DNA of 29,316 bases from SICU01 sp964408235 (GCA_964408235.1 CAYOYN010000007.1:1-29316); one strand, 5' to 3'. Positions 17,654-25,297 are shown, counted from the first letter of the stretch. Numbers and translations: made by a program. Notes: generated by a model not told the origin, from the sequence alone.

Positions 17654-18739
17654 ATGGAAAACAAAATTTTTCTATTTACTGCAATTCCAATTTTAGGGAT
17701 AATCTTAGTTTTCGGTTATCTTAATATCCAACAAGCTTCTTCTCTTGCTCCAAATATTGATTCTGTAAGTGAGTGTAAGAGTATAGAATATAATGGGGAG
17801 GACCGTATTGACTTATTGTTTATTTCTTCTTATGAAGATGCTAAGCATTATTCTGATTACTTGTTTACTGTAGAACCCTACAAAACCTACAGGGATTATT
17901 TTAATGTTCAATTTTTAGATGAACAAGTAGAGTGTGAGCGTTACAAGGATATAGCCCTTTTATGTTACACAGATCAGATATTGGACTTAGCAAAAAAATG
18001 CGAACATGATTATTTGATCGTTTTAAAAGAAGATGAAAAGCAAATAAGGAGTTCAGCTTACGGAAAAGTTGTGAGCATAAACAAAGTTCATGAAGATTCA
18101 GTTTTAATCCACGAATTGGGTCACGCAATTGCTAATTTTGCAGAAGAATATGGTGGTGCAAAAATACCCCCTGGTTCAAAAAATTGTCAATCTCAGTGTA
18201 ATAAGTTTGAAGGGGAAGTAGATTCATGTGTTCAAGAGTGTTCCACTTCAACCCATTATAGATCAATTCCAACAGGAGTGATGAGGTCCCTAATAACAGA
18301 TAATTATGGAATTTATGATATTGCATTACTTACAGAACTTCTCGAAAAAAATAAACCTAAAACTAGCTCAATTACAGGAAACCAGGTTTTTGAAGGCGGA
18401 TTGTGTGCAAAAAAAGCTCAGGAAATAAAGATATTTCAATCAGAAAATGGTTTTGATATTAAAACAGATAACGCCTTAGAAGAAATTTGTATTCCTGATA
18501 AGGGTTTATCTGGTGCCTTATGCATAGGAAATATTTGTAACATAAATGTTCTTTTTACTGACGCTCAAGAACATACTGATGAAACATTAAATGGTGAGAC
18601 ATATCTTCATCCAGAAATACCTTTAAGTTTATATGTAGAAAAAAATAATGAAAACCCCATTGTAGAAATAACCTTTGATAATCAATTAATCGGCACTATA
18701 AATACGGCGGAAGCAGGAGTAACAGCATGCAAGGTTTAA
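17654..18739 (+). CDS. Exported M64-like zinc metallopeptidase
   Basis: This 361-residue protein has an N-terminal hydrophobic leader (about 5-21) and the zinc-peptidase signature HELGHAIANFAEEYGG starting at residue 153 (H153, E154, H157). The wording of this motif and the later GVMRSLITDNYGIYD segment match the M64 (IgA peptidase) family. The region 30-120 (RIDLLFISSYEDAKHYSDY) also fits the M64 N-terminal part. A cluster of four cysteines between the motif and residue 200 probably forms disulfides. After about residue 235 there is an extra beta-like C-terminal domain. The substrate is unknown; a surface protein of itself or of a host cell is plausible. The 3' end overlaps the start of the pilin-like gene by 13 bases, so the two are coupled. 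Confidence 0.75.
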   Translation: MENKIFLFTAIPILGIILVFGYLNIQQASSLAPNIDSVSECKSIEYNGEDRIDLLFISSYEDAKHYSDYLFTVEPYKTYRDYFNVQFLDEQVECERYKDIALLCYTDQILDLAKKCEHDYLIVLKEDEKQIRSSAYGKVVSINKVHEDSVLIHELGHAIANFAEEYGGAKIPPGSKNCQSQCNKFEGEVDSCVQECSTSTHYRSIPTGVMRSLITDNYGIYDIALLTELLEKNKPKTSSITGNQVFEGGLCAKKAQEIKIFQSENGFDIKTDNALEEICIPDKGLSGALCIGNICNINVLFTDAQEHTDETLNGETYLHPEIPLSLYVEKNNENPIVEITFDNQLIGTINTAEAGVTACKV

Positions 18740-19158
18740 ATAAAAAAGGCTTTTCTTCAGTTTTACAAATTACTCTTTTAACTTTTCTTAGCGTATTGGC
18801 TCTTTCTTTAGTTTGGGGGTATGTTTCAGATTTATCTAATAATTTTGAAAATCAATTATCTCCAGCAGTTGATTGTATTTCTCAGAAATCAAAAATAAAC
18901 GGCGCTTGCCTCAATTCTGATGGTAAAATAGAGCTTAGTCTAGATACTGGCCTAGGCGAAAAAATATCCTATTTAGATATCAACTTCAAAGGCGAATCAT
19001 TTGCATGCGGGCAAATGTGTGGCTCTTGTAATTTATTAGATGAAAATGGTAAAAAGACTATTTATCTAAGCCCTCAAAGCCCAGTAGCATTGCAAGATCA
19101 GATAGCTACTGCAATAAACAAATGTCTTCCAGAATTATTTTCGATTTCTTCTTGCTAG
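18727..19158 (+). CDS. Pilin-like exported protein
   Basis: This 143-residue protein begins MQGLNKKGFSSVLQITLLTF, a short basic segment ending in KKG followed by a hydrophobic helix (about 9-31). This is the class III signal arrangement of archaeal pilins and archaellins. The exported domain is small, with five or more cysteines, including CGQMCGSC. It is translationally coupled to the metallopeptidase upstream and ends exactly where the convergent lamin-tail gene ends. The sequence is too divergent to say whether it assembles into a pilus; it could be a membrane-held partner or substrate of the peptidase. Confidence 0.65.
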   Translation: MQGLNKKGFSSVLQITLLTFLSVLALSLVWGYVSDLSNNFENQLSPAVDCISQKSKINGACLNSDGKIELSLDTGLGEKISYLDINFKGESFACGQMCGSCNLLDENGKKTIYLSPQSPVALQDQIATAINKCLPELFSISSC

Positions 19159-19860
19159 TTAGATCTTTTTAGATGCGATAAGTATTACGAGTAAGACGCA
19201 AAAACCAATGAAAGAATAGATGATTAAATTCCTAGTTTTGTAAGTTTTTGTAAATTCATAATTAACTTCATTATCTCTATTTGTAAGGGATATTTTCGAA
19301 TTTTTTGTTTCAACTAATTCAACAAAATCTGAGATATTGTCTTTTCTAATTGTTTCTTTAATTTTAGGGCTTTCTTCAATTATAGATTCCTTTTTTTCTA
19401 TCTCTTGATTGTCTTCATTATTATTTGTATTAGTTTGAGCCACTTCACAAGTATTCTCCTCATTTTTAGTCGAAGCTATGAACAACCATTCATTATTGCA
19501 AAAGCTATGGGTTAAATCATTATTTTTAGAATCATCAAAATTTTCAGATTCATCGATTATTTCTCCGTTTAATTTCAAATAAACTGTTTCATTTTGGTTA
19601 TCTAACCATCTACCTGAAAAATTAATTATTAAGTAACCTGAAAAACTACTACTCAAGTTGTATTTTCCACCATCTCCATTTTCTAAATAATAACCTTCCA
19701 AATTTACATTATCCTCTGAATAAAGTTCCACCCATTCAAATCCTGAATCTTCGCCAGAGGGGTTAGCTTCTATTTCATTAATTCTTAGGGCAGAAGCATT
19801 AACCATAAGAATCGTAATAAGCAAGAAGCCCATTAGGATCACGAACGAAGATTTCATCAT
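19159..19860 (-). CDS. Membrane-anchored lamin-tail domain (LTD) protein
   Basis: The start is placed at 19860 (MMKSSFVILMGFLLITILMV) because it gives a clean signal peptide cleaved near NASA; the frame is open 42 codons further upstream, but those codons are not signal-like. The mature protein has an LTD fold at about 24-125 (LRINEIEANP, FEWVELYSEDNVNLEGYYLENGD, NETVYLKLNGE), then an acidic, Asn/Glu-rich spacer, and one C-terminal helix at about 208-230. LTD domains in prokaryotes occur in secreted proteins, often with nucleases, and are thought to bind DNA or polymers. The first 62 bases overlap, in another frame, the end of the nuclease gene, which itself ends in an LTD-like domain. Together they look like a pair. 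Confidence 0.75.
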   Translation of the reverse strand: MMKSSFVILMGFLLITILMVNASALRINEIEANPSGEDSGFEWVELYSEDNVNLEGYYLENGDGGKYNLSSSFSGYLIINFSGRWLDNQNETVYLKLNGEIIDESENFDDSKNNDLTHSFCNNEWLFIASTKNEENTCEVAQTNTNNNEDNQEIEKKESIIEESPKIKETIRKDNISDFVELVETKNSKISLTNRDNEVNYEFTKTYKTRNLIIYSFIGFCVLLVILIASKKI

Positions 19861-20524
19861 GTCCATCATTCCATATATTTTCTCTACCCCAGTACAGTTC
19901 ATTAATGCTGTCTTGTCCTTTTGCAGAGTACAATCTAAATTTTTCACCCGGGTCTTTTTCAAATCTGTAGCTCTTTGTGCTTTCATCTTTTATATTCCAT
20001 GATATAAAGTTTATATTGCACGAATCTATAATTTCTAGATACTCTTCATATTTATTAATTTCTACTTTTATGCATCCGTAAAATTCAGACTTTTTCCATA
20101 AACCTTCTTCATTTTTTCTGGCATAATTTTCAGCATTTTCAAATAATTTTTCTTCAGATTCATCAACCAAATAACTATGGGCAAAACCTCTTTTTACTAT
20201 TTCAAGATTCAAGTAAATTTCGCCATAATATAATCTTCCAAGTATTCTATCATATATGTCTAACCCTCCATTTTCTAATTCAACATTAGAAAAACTAGAA
20301 AGGTATTCTTTTCCAAGTTCAGAATAAGCCAATCCTTTTTCAGGAGTATTTATGTTTAATAGCCTTATTTTTCTGCCGTCTGAAAGTTCAACAGTATCTC
20401 CATCAAGAACTCTTAATATTTCGACCTTCTCTCTCACAACTCCTTGATCTGTAAAGAAGATATAATTTCCAGCGATCACTAGAGTAATCATTGAAGCTAA
20501 AATAAAAGAAGCTTTTTTATTCAT
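19799..20524 (-). CDS. Exported staphylococcal-type nuclease fused to a lamin-tail domain
   Basis: This 241-residue protein has an N-terminal membrane or signal helix (about 6-24) and a thermonuclease (SNase) domain at about 33-150: EILRVLDGDTVELSDGRKIRLLNINTPE, then YDRILGRLY and AENYARKNEEGLWK. Residues matching the SNase catalytic R35, E43 and R87 are R54, E62 and R97. The usual Ca-ligand D40 appears as N59, a change also seen in other homologs. Residues about 165-241 (INFISWNIKDES ... LYWGRENIWND ... DEIFVRDPNGLL) form a lamin-tail-like domain. It would cut extracellular DNA or RNA. It overlaps DUF192 upstream by 8 bases and the LTD gene downstream, so all three form one operon. Confidence 0.85.
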   Translation of the reverse strand: MNKKASFILASMITLVIAGNYIFFTDQGVVREKVEILRVLDGDTVELSDGRKIRLLNINTPEKGLAYSELGKEYLSSFSNVELENGGLDIYDRILGRLYYGEIYLNLEIVKRGFAHSYLVDESEEKLFENAENYARKNEEGLWKKSEFYGCIKVEINKYEEYLEIIDSCNINFISWNIKDESTKSYRFEKDPGEKFRLYSAKGQDSINELYWGRENIWNDGHDEIFVRDPNGLLAYYDSYG

Positions 20525-20966
20525 TATTTTTTAAATGAAAGTCAGACATTTGTCCAACTTCGATCCCAAGTTGAGAACTTAATCCCTTATTAATTTCCAA
20601 AACATACTTTGCAGAACCGGCGTGAGGTATCACAGGACAAGGATCTTTTTCACAAGGTTCCGCTTGTCTAATATCAATTATTTTTCCAGAAGAGTCTATC
20701 CATATTATATCAAGCGGAATTAAAGTATTCTTCATCCAGAAAGGATAATTACCTTCAGAATCAAAAATAAAAAGCATTCCTCTATTTTTGTCTAGTTCTT
20801 GCCTATACATAAGGCCTGTTTGTCTGGCCTGAGGCGTATCAACTACTTCAACAATAAAGCATTCTTTCTCAAAACAGATTTTATCTGTCTTTTTATCAAT
20901 TGTAAAAAAACCTAAAACTGCTACAAGAATAATTATTCCTAAAATAAAAAACAATATCTTCTTCAT
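20517..20966 (-). CDS. DUF192 family exported protein
   Basis: Start set at 20966 (MKKILFFILGIIILVAVLGFF) from its signal-anchor helix and a TATA-like box 26 bases upstream. The remaining 120 residues match DUF192: ARQTGLMYRQEL, RGMLFIFDSEGNYPFWMKNT, IPLDIIWIDSSGKI and a C-terminal GSAKYVLEINKG. DUF192 is widespread, usually exported, and of unknown biochemical function. Here it heads an operon with a secreted nuclease and an LTD protein. Length is normal for the family. Confidence 0.85.
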   Translation of the reverse strand: MKKILFFILGIIILVAVLGFFTIDKKTDKICFEKECFIVEVVDTPQARQTGLMYRQELDKNRGMLFIFDSEGNYPFWMKNTLIPLDIIWIDSSGKIIDIRQAEPCEKDPCPVIPHAGSAKYVLEINKGLSSQLGIEVGQMSDFHLKNNE

Positions 20967-20984
20967 ATGTAAAAAACTAGACAT

Positions 20985-20999
20985 AAGTTTATATAAGTT
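20985..20999. promoter_or_regulatory. Near-palindromic TATA element between divergent DUF192 and glutaredoxin genes
   Basis: AAGTTTATATAAGTT is almost its own reverse complement. Its centre (about 20992) lies 26 bases from the DUF192 start at 20966 and 33 bases from the glutaredoxin start at 21025, so one TATA element could drive both directions. The rightward transcript would have a short leader with a Shine-Dalgarno-like GAGAGGT. Confidence 0.5.
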
Positions 21000-21024
21000 T
21001 AACTCGGATTATTTGAGAGGTAAA

Positions 21025-21255
21025 ATGGCAGTAATTTTATATGGAACTTCTAGTTGTCCATGGTGTCATAAGGCTAGAGATTTCCTAAGGTCTAAAAAGG
21101 TGGCATTCAAAGATGTTAATGTTGAAGATCAAAAGGCTGCAAAGGAAATGATCAAAAAGTCAGGTCAACAAGGAGTCCCAGTCATAGATATAAATGGAAA
21201 CATTATTGTTGGCTTTGATGAACTTGCAATAAAAAAAGCTCTAAATTTAAAATGA
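21025..21255 (+). CDS. Glutaredoxin/NrdH-like thiol-disulfide oxidoreductase
   Basis: This 76-residue thioredoxin-fold protein starts at the ATG at 21025, which has GAGAGGT about five bases upstream; an in-frame TTG four codons earlier is less likely. The redox site CPWC is at residues 11-14, the cis-Pro loop GVPVI near 50-54 and a C-terminal GFDE. Small proteins of this type reduce disulfides, and NrdH-like members take electrons from thioredoxin reductase. The next gene is a thioredoxin reductase overlapping it as ATGA, so the pair is a likely electron-transfer couple. Confidence 0.88.
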   Translation: MAVILYGTSSCPWCHKARDFLRSKKVAFKDVNVEDQKAAKEMIKKSGQQGVPVIDINGNIIVGFDELAIKKALNLK

Positions 21256-22205
21256 AAAAAGAAAATTCAGAATATGATTTTATAATAGTTGGCGCAGGTG
21301 GCGCAGGATTAGCAGCGGCAATGTATGGGGCTAGACTGGGCATGAAGACTATTTGCTTTGGTTCATCACACGGTACTGAATTGCCTTTAGGGGGAGTTAT
21401 AACCACTACTAACGTTGTTGAAAATTATCCTGGATTCATAAGATTAACCGGTACAGAAATAGCAGATAAAATAAGGGAGCATGCAGAGTCTTATCCGGAA
21501 GTAACCTTGAAAGAAGAAAAAGTCGAATCTGTAAAAAAAGAAGGGGATAGGTTTATAGTAAAAACTTCAGAAGGATCTTATGAAGGTAAAACAATTTTGT
21601 TTGCTACAGGTACAAAATGGAGAAAATTAGAGTGTAAGGGTAGCAAAGAATATGAAAATAAAGGAGTTGCTTATTGCGCTTTATGTGATGCTCCATTATT
21701 CAAAAATAAAGTGGTCGCAGTTGTTGGAGGAAGCGACAGTGCAGCAAAAGACGCAATGGTACTTGCAGAACATGCAAAAAAAGTCTACATAATTTATAGA
21801 GGTGAAAAGATAAGGCCTGAACCAATAAATTATGAAAGAATAATGAAAAATAAAAAAATAGAAATTATAAACAACACAAATATCCTCGAAGTAAAAGGAA
21901 ATAAATTTGTTGAAAAAGTAGTCTTAGATAAACCTTACAAGGGAAGTAATGAATTAGAGTTACAAGGAGTTTTTGTAGCGATAGGACACATAATTCTATC
22001 AGATTTAGCAAAATCTTTAGGTGTAAAAACAAATGAGAAAGGGGAAATTATTTTAGATCATAGAACTAGTGAAACGAGCGTTAAAGGTGTTTTTGGAGCT
22101 GGAGATGTTGGAGATAAACCTTTCAAACAATTAATTACTGGCGTAGCAGAAGGTTGCACAGCAGCTTTCTCGGCATACGAATATATTTCTAAAAATCTTA
22201 AATAA
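21252..22205 (+). CDS. trxB: Thioredoxin reductase
   Basis: This 317-residue flavoprotein passes electrons from NAD(P)H through FAD and a redox-active disulfide to thioredoxin or glutaredoxin-like partners. FAD-binding GAGGAGLAAAMYGARLG is at about 14-30, the disulfide CALC at 142-145, the second dinucleotide site VVGGSDSAAKDA at about 157-168 and the C-terminal FAD motif GVFGAGDVGDKP. The usual NADPH-binding HRRxxxR is here YRGEKIR, which lacks the second Arg, so cofactor preference may differ. Length is normal. It overlaps the glutaredoxin-like gene (ATGA) and converges on hjc with an 8-base overlap of the ends. Confidence 0.93.
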   Translation: MKKENSEYDFIIVGAGGAGLAAAMYGARLGMKTICFGSSHGTELPLGGVITTTNVVENYPGFIRLTGTEIADKIREHAESYPEVTLKEEKVESVKKEGDRFIVKTSEGSYEGKTILFATGTKWRKLECKGSKEYENKGVAYCALCDAPLFKNKVVAVVGGSDSAAKDAMVLAEHAKKVYIIYRGEKIRPEPINYERIMKNKKIEIINNTNILEVKGNKFVEKVVLDKPYKGSNELELQGVFVAIGHIILSDLAKSLGVKTNEKGEIILDHRTSETSVKGVFGAGDVGDKPFKQLITGVAEGCTAAFSAYEYISKNLK

Positions 22206-22611
22206 TCTCATTCATAGAACTTTCTTCAAAAAACTGTCCAAATCTTTTTCCGACAACTTTAGCATTTTTTAAATTTACTACCCAATTTACTCCGGAATCT
22301 TCAAGTTGTTCTGGTTTTAGAAATAACCAACCCTCTCGATTGAATCTCACGGCTACAACAGGAGTTAGACCCATTATAAGTGAGAATTGCATAAATTCAT
22401 CTATCTGTTCTTTAGTAATGTAAATTCTCGGGCTTTTACTTGACTTGGCTTCGATTGCATAGGCCTTATAGTTAACTTTACCCGCTATCAAATCACAATA
22501 TGTATTCTCATTAGTTCCTGATCCTGCAACTCGAGCACACCTCCATCCATTTTCTGTAAACTTATCTAATAACTCGCGTTCAGCCCTAGAACCCTTCGCC
22601 TTATTTGACAT
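22198..22611 (-). CDS. hjc: Holliday junction resolvase Hjc
   Basis: Hjc is a dimeric nuclease that cuts four-way DNA junctions in recombination and fork repair. The start is set at 22611 (MSNKAKGSRAERELL) because a TATA-like element lies 26 bases upstream. The 137-residue protein carries the archaeal Hjc catalytic residues E11 (KGSRAERELL), D40 (CDLIAG), E54 and K56 (IEAKSS). The C-terminal RFNREGWLFLKPEQL region is also typical. Length is a little above the usual 120-130. The gene converges with trxB and overlaps its end by 8 bases. Confidence 0.93.
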   Translation of the reverse strand: MSNKAKGSRAERELLDKFTENGWRCARVAGSGTNENTYCDLIAGKVNYKAYAIEAKSSKSPRIYITKEQIDEFMQFSLIMGLTPVVAVRFNREGWLFLKPEQLEDSGVNWVVNLKNAKVVGKRFGQFFEESSMNEII

Positions 22612-22631
22612 AAATCTCAAAAACCGTTCAT

Positions 22632-22642
22632 CTTTTTAATAT
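22632..22642 (-). promoter_or_regulatory. TATA-like box of hjc
   Basis: The minus strand reads GATATTAAAAA, centred about 26 bases before the ATG at 22611. This spacing decides the start against the ATG at 22620. Confidence 0.5.
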
Positions 22643-22658
22643 CTACTAAAGTCTAAGA

Positions 22659-22667
22659 CTTAAAAAG
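22659..22667 (+). promoter_or_regulatory. TATA-like box of the cbf5-trmY operon
   Basis: CTTAAAAAG is centred 22 and 25 bases before the two adjacent ATGs at 22685 and 22688. The second ATG fits leaderless spacing better. Confidence 0.45.
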
Positions 22668-22684
22668 CAAAGGTTTCTCAATTA

Positions 22685-23530
22685 ATGATGGAAAAACCAA
22701 TCAAAGAACTCTTAAAGTTCTCAATAATTAATATTGATAAGCCTTCAGGTCCTACAAGCTTTACAGTTTCTCAATATGTTTCAAAATCTCTTAGAATAAA
22801 GAAAACTTCTCACTTGGGTACACTAGATCCTCAAGTTTCAGGAGTATTACCTATAGCACTAGATAGGGCATGTAGGCTTAATGAATATCTAATGCACAAA
22901 GACAAAACCTATGTAGGTATAATTAGGGTTCATAAAGAAATTTCTTTAGCAAAATTAAGGGAAGAAGCAAAAAAATTTATTGGAAAAATAGTCCAACTTC
23001 CTCCAGTTCGTTCATCTGTTAAAAGGGCAGTTCGCGAAAGAGAAGTGAAATCTTTTGATATTCTTGAAGAGAATGGTAAAGATTTTCTTTTCATGACCAA
23101 GGTACAAGCTGGAACATACATTAGAAAACTTTGTAGCGATTTAGGCGAAAAAATAGGCGGAGCTCATATGCTTGAACTTAGAAGAATAGAAGCAGGTTTA
23201 TTCAAGGAAGAAAATTCTATCAGTCTTTATGATTTTGATAAAATTATTAAGGAATATAAAAATGGAAATGATAAACCTCTAAGGAAAATTTTGATCTCTG
23301 GAGAGATTGTTAATGAAATGTTCCCTAAGATCAATATAAGAAAAGATGTTTTAAAGAAGCTCTATACTGGTAGCCCAATATTCAGATCATTTTTAGAAAA
23401 AGAGCAGAATATAGACGAGATAGAAAAATTAAGCAAAATAGTTGTTTATTGCGGTGAAAAATTTGTAGGAGTTTATGAATTCATAAATTCAAAAGACTTA
23501 ATAGCTAAACCTGAGTTTGTATTGAATTAA
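22685..23530 (+). CDS. cbf5: Pseudouridine synthase Cbf5/TruB
   Basis: Cbf5 makes pseudouridine, guided by H/ACA RNAs with Nop10, Gar1 and L7Ae, and can also make tRNA pseudouridine 55 directly. In this 281-residue protein the catalytic motif is SHLGTLDPQVSGVLP with the nucleophile D48, preceded by the family phrase INIDKPSGPTS. RSSVKRAVREREVKSFDIL and TYIRKLCSDLG follow as in archaeal Cbf5. Residues about 210-281 form a PUA-like RNA-binding domain. It is a bit shorter than usual (about 330). TrmY follows within two bases, so the operon is devoted to the T-loop of tRNA, at least in part. Confidence 0.92.
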   Translation: MMEKPIKELLKFSIINIDKPSGPTSFTVSQYVSKSLRIKKTSHLGTLDPQVSGVLPIALDRACRLNEYLMHKDKTYVGIIRVHKEISLAKLREEAKKFIGKIVQLPPVRSSVKRAVREREVKSFDILEENGKDFLFMTKVQAGTYIRKLCSDLGEKIGGAHMLELRRIEAGLFKEENSISLYDFDKIIKEYKNGNDKPLRKILISGEIVNEMFPKINIRKDVLKKLYTGSPIFRSFLEKEQNIDEIEKLSKIVVYCGEKFVGVYEFINSKDLIAKPEFVLN

Positions 23531-23532
23531 AC

Positions 23533-24135
23533 ATGAGAGAATTTATTTATTATTCAAGAACAGCTCCAACTGCCGGACACGTAATCAAGGAAGACTTAAT
23601 GAAATCTGGCAGGTTAGACATTGCAATTCATTCAGTAATCGCTGCTTTTTTTCTAAGTCATAAAATGAGGACAGACGTCAAGTTACATTTGTTATTTGCA
23701 GGTCCTCCAGATCCAGTTAAGCATTTAGAATTAAAACCTGTAATGGAAGGAATAACAGGGATAGATAAAATCTATTTGAGTAAAAAAAATGTTCAAGATA
23801 TCCTTAAAAAAATGCTTTACAAATATAAACAAGGTCAGAAGAATGAAGTTTTTCCAGGATATTGGATCGAAAAGAAAAATTTTATGGAATTGGTTAATGA
23901 GTTGATTGATGAAGGTAAACAAGTCTTTATCCTTGACCCAGATGGAGAAGATATTCGCGAGGCTAAAATAAAAGAAAATCCAGTATTCATCCTAGGAGAC
24001 CACAGAGGTTTACCGGACAAAGAATACAAGCGCCTAAAAAAAATAGCAACTCCAGTATCTATAGGCAATAAAGAGTATTTTGCATCTCACACAGTTGCAA
24101 TAGTAAATAACGAGTTAGATAGACGAGGAATTTGA
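23533..24135 (+). CDS. trmY: tRNA (pseudouridine-54 N1)-methyltransferase TrmY
   Basis: TrmY is an S-adenosylmethionine-dependent SPOUT-family methyltransferase that converts pseudouridine 54 in the T-loop of archaeal tRNA to N1-methylpseudouridine. The 200-residue protein has normal length and the characteristic opening MREFIYYSRTAPTAG, LHLLFAGPPDP at about 52-62, and the knot region FILDPDGEDI with FILGDHRGLP at about 152-161, where the cofactor binds in the SPOUT trefoil knot. It follows cbf5 after two bases and is certainly co-transcribed. The pseudouridine-54 substrate is normally made by Pus10, which is not in this window. Confidence 0.94.
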   Translation: MREFIYYSRTAPTAGHVIKEDLMKSGRLDIAIHSVIAAFFLSHKMRTDVKLHLLFAGPPDPVKHLELKPVMEGITGIDKIYLSKKNVQDILKKMLYKYKQGQKNEVFPGYWIEKKNFMELVNELIDEGKQVFILDPDGEDIREAKIKENPVFILGDHRGLPDKEYKRLKKIATPVSIGNKEYFASHTVAIVNNELDRRGI

Positions 24136-24172
24136 AAGAAGATAATCAATAACTACATCAAACCACAATAAT

Positions 24173-24182
24173 GGTTAAAAAC
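24173..24182 (+). promoter_or_regulatory. TATA-like box of the DUF362 gene
   Basis: GGTTAAAAAC is centred 25 bases before the ATG at 24203. Confidence 0.5.
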
Positions 24183-24202
24183 TCTTGTCTTGAGAAATTA
24201 GT

Positions 24203-24988
24203 ATGGTCAAAGGTTTAGCAGTTAGGTTAAAGTCTTATGATGAGACAATTCCAAAGGTTCTAGGTTTAATCAAGTTATCAGAAGAATTAAAGAAACATAA
24301 GAATATTGTTATCAAGATCCATCTAGTTCCAGGTCAACCTCAAAATTCTACAAAAATAGAATTCCTCGAACCATTGGTTCAGTTTTGTGTAGCTAATAAG
24401 AATCCTGGTTCGGATATAATCCTGGCGGAAGGATGTGATGGTGCAGAAACAAGAGACCTTTTTGATGAATTTGGTTTCACAAGACTTGCTGAAAAGTATA
24501 GTCTTGGATTAATAGACTTAAATGAATCTTCTTCAGTTGAAGTACAAAACCCTGAATTTTTAAGATTCAAGTCTATTCATTATCCTGAGTTGCTACTGAA
24601 TAGCTTTGTAATTACTGCGACTCCTGCCAGATTAAATGAAGAGCTTGGTTTATCTGCTTCCCTGGATACTATGCTTGGAGCTTTTCCAGGTTACAAATAT
24701 AGGGGATTTTTTTCAAGCACTAAAAAGAAATTAAAGGAGCACCCTACAAAATACCAAATACATGATATCTTGAAGTGTAAGATGCCTGATTTAGCGATAA
24801 TTGATGCAGGAGACAAAGGATTTCTAATTACGGGTAAACCTTTAGATATGGACAAACAAACTACTAAATTATTTGGTTTAGATTGGAATAATGTGCCTCA
24901 TATAAGGTTAATTGATGAAAGCTTCTCTCAAGCCCCTAAAGTAGAAGGGGTAGATCATTTAGTAGGGAAACTTCCAGATAGTAAGTAA
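24203..24988 (+). CDS. DUF362 domain protein
   Basis: This soluble 261-residue protein matches the DUF362 pattern: KNIVIKIHLVPGQPQNSTKIEFLEPLVQFC near the N-terminus, then ILAEGCDGAETRDLFDEFGF, ITATPARLNEELGLSASLDTMLGAFPGYKYRG in the middle and DLAIIDAGDKGFLITGKP toward the end. Many DUF362 proteins also carry a ferredoxin-like iron-sulfur domain; there is no such Cys cluster here. The biochemical function of the family is not established. The acylphosphatase-like gene follows 27 bases downstream and may share its transcript. Confidence 0.75.
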   Translation: MVKGLAVRLKSYDETIPKVLGLIKLSEELKKHKNIVIKIHLVPGQPQNSTKIEFLEPLVQFCVANKNPGSDIILAEGCDGAETRDLFDEFGFTRLAEKYSLGLIDLNESSSVEVQNPEFLRFKSIHYPELLLNSFVITATPARLNEELGLSASLDTMLGAFPGYKYRGFFSSTKKKLKEHPTKYQIHDILKCKMPDLAIIDAGDKGFLITGKPLDMDKQTTKLFGLDWNNVPHIRLIDESFSQAPKVEGVDHLVGKLPDSK

Positions 24989-25015
24989 TATTAAGTAAAA
25001 AAACTAAACAAAACC

Positions 25016-25291
25016 ATGAAAAAGAGTGTTAGACTAACTATACAAGGTTCTATTCAACCAGTATTTTTTAACAAATTTATAAGGGAAGCTGCAGAAAAGT
25101 ATTCAATAAAAGGATTTGTAAGGAACAAAGGGGATGGAATAGTAGAAATATTTATTGAAGGGAATATGAACGATGTAAATTCAATGGTTATGGCTTGTAA
25201 AACTGGGCCTCAACATTCTATGATTAGAAACACTCAAGAAAAAGAAGAAAAATTTCAGGGATTTAAAGACTTTAAAACAATGGATTTTTAA
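25016..25291 (+). CDS. Acylphosphatase-like protein lacking the catalytic Arg
   Basis: This 91-residue protein has the acylphosphatase fold signature: LTIQGSIQPVFFNKFIREAAEKY where the family has GxVQGVxFR, and KGFVRNKGDGIVEIFIEG where it has GWVRNxxDGxVE. The Asn of VRN is kept (N37), but the phosphate-binding Arg of the first loop is replaced by Asn (N19) and the Gly of QGV by Pro (P15). Since that Arg is essential in known acylphosphatases, this copy is probably not an active acyl-phosphate hydrolase and may have become a binding protein. Acylphosphatase is the family only; the assignment of activity is inference. Confidence 0.8.
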   Translation: MKKSVRLTIQGSIQPVFFNKFIREAAEKYSIKGFVRNKGDGIVEIFIEGNMNDVNSMVMACKTGPQHSMIRNTQEKEEKFQGFKDFKTMDF

Positions 25292-25297
25292 TAAAAA

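Noticed and set aside
21013..21024. TTG start for the glutaredoxin-like gene
   Set aside because: The ATG at 21025 has a Shine-Dalgarno-like GAGAGGT at proper distance, and the fold begins there (MAVILYG).
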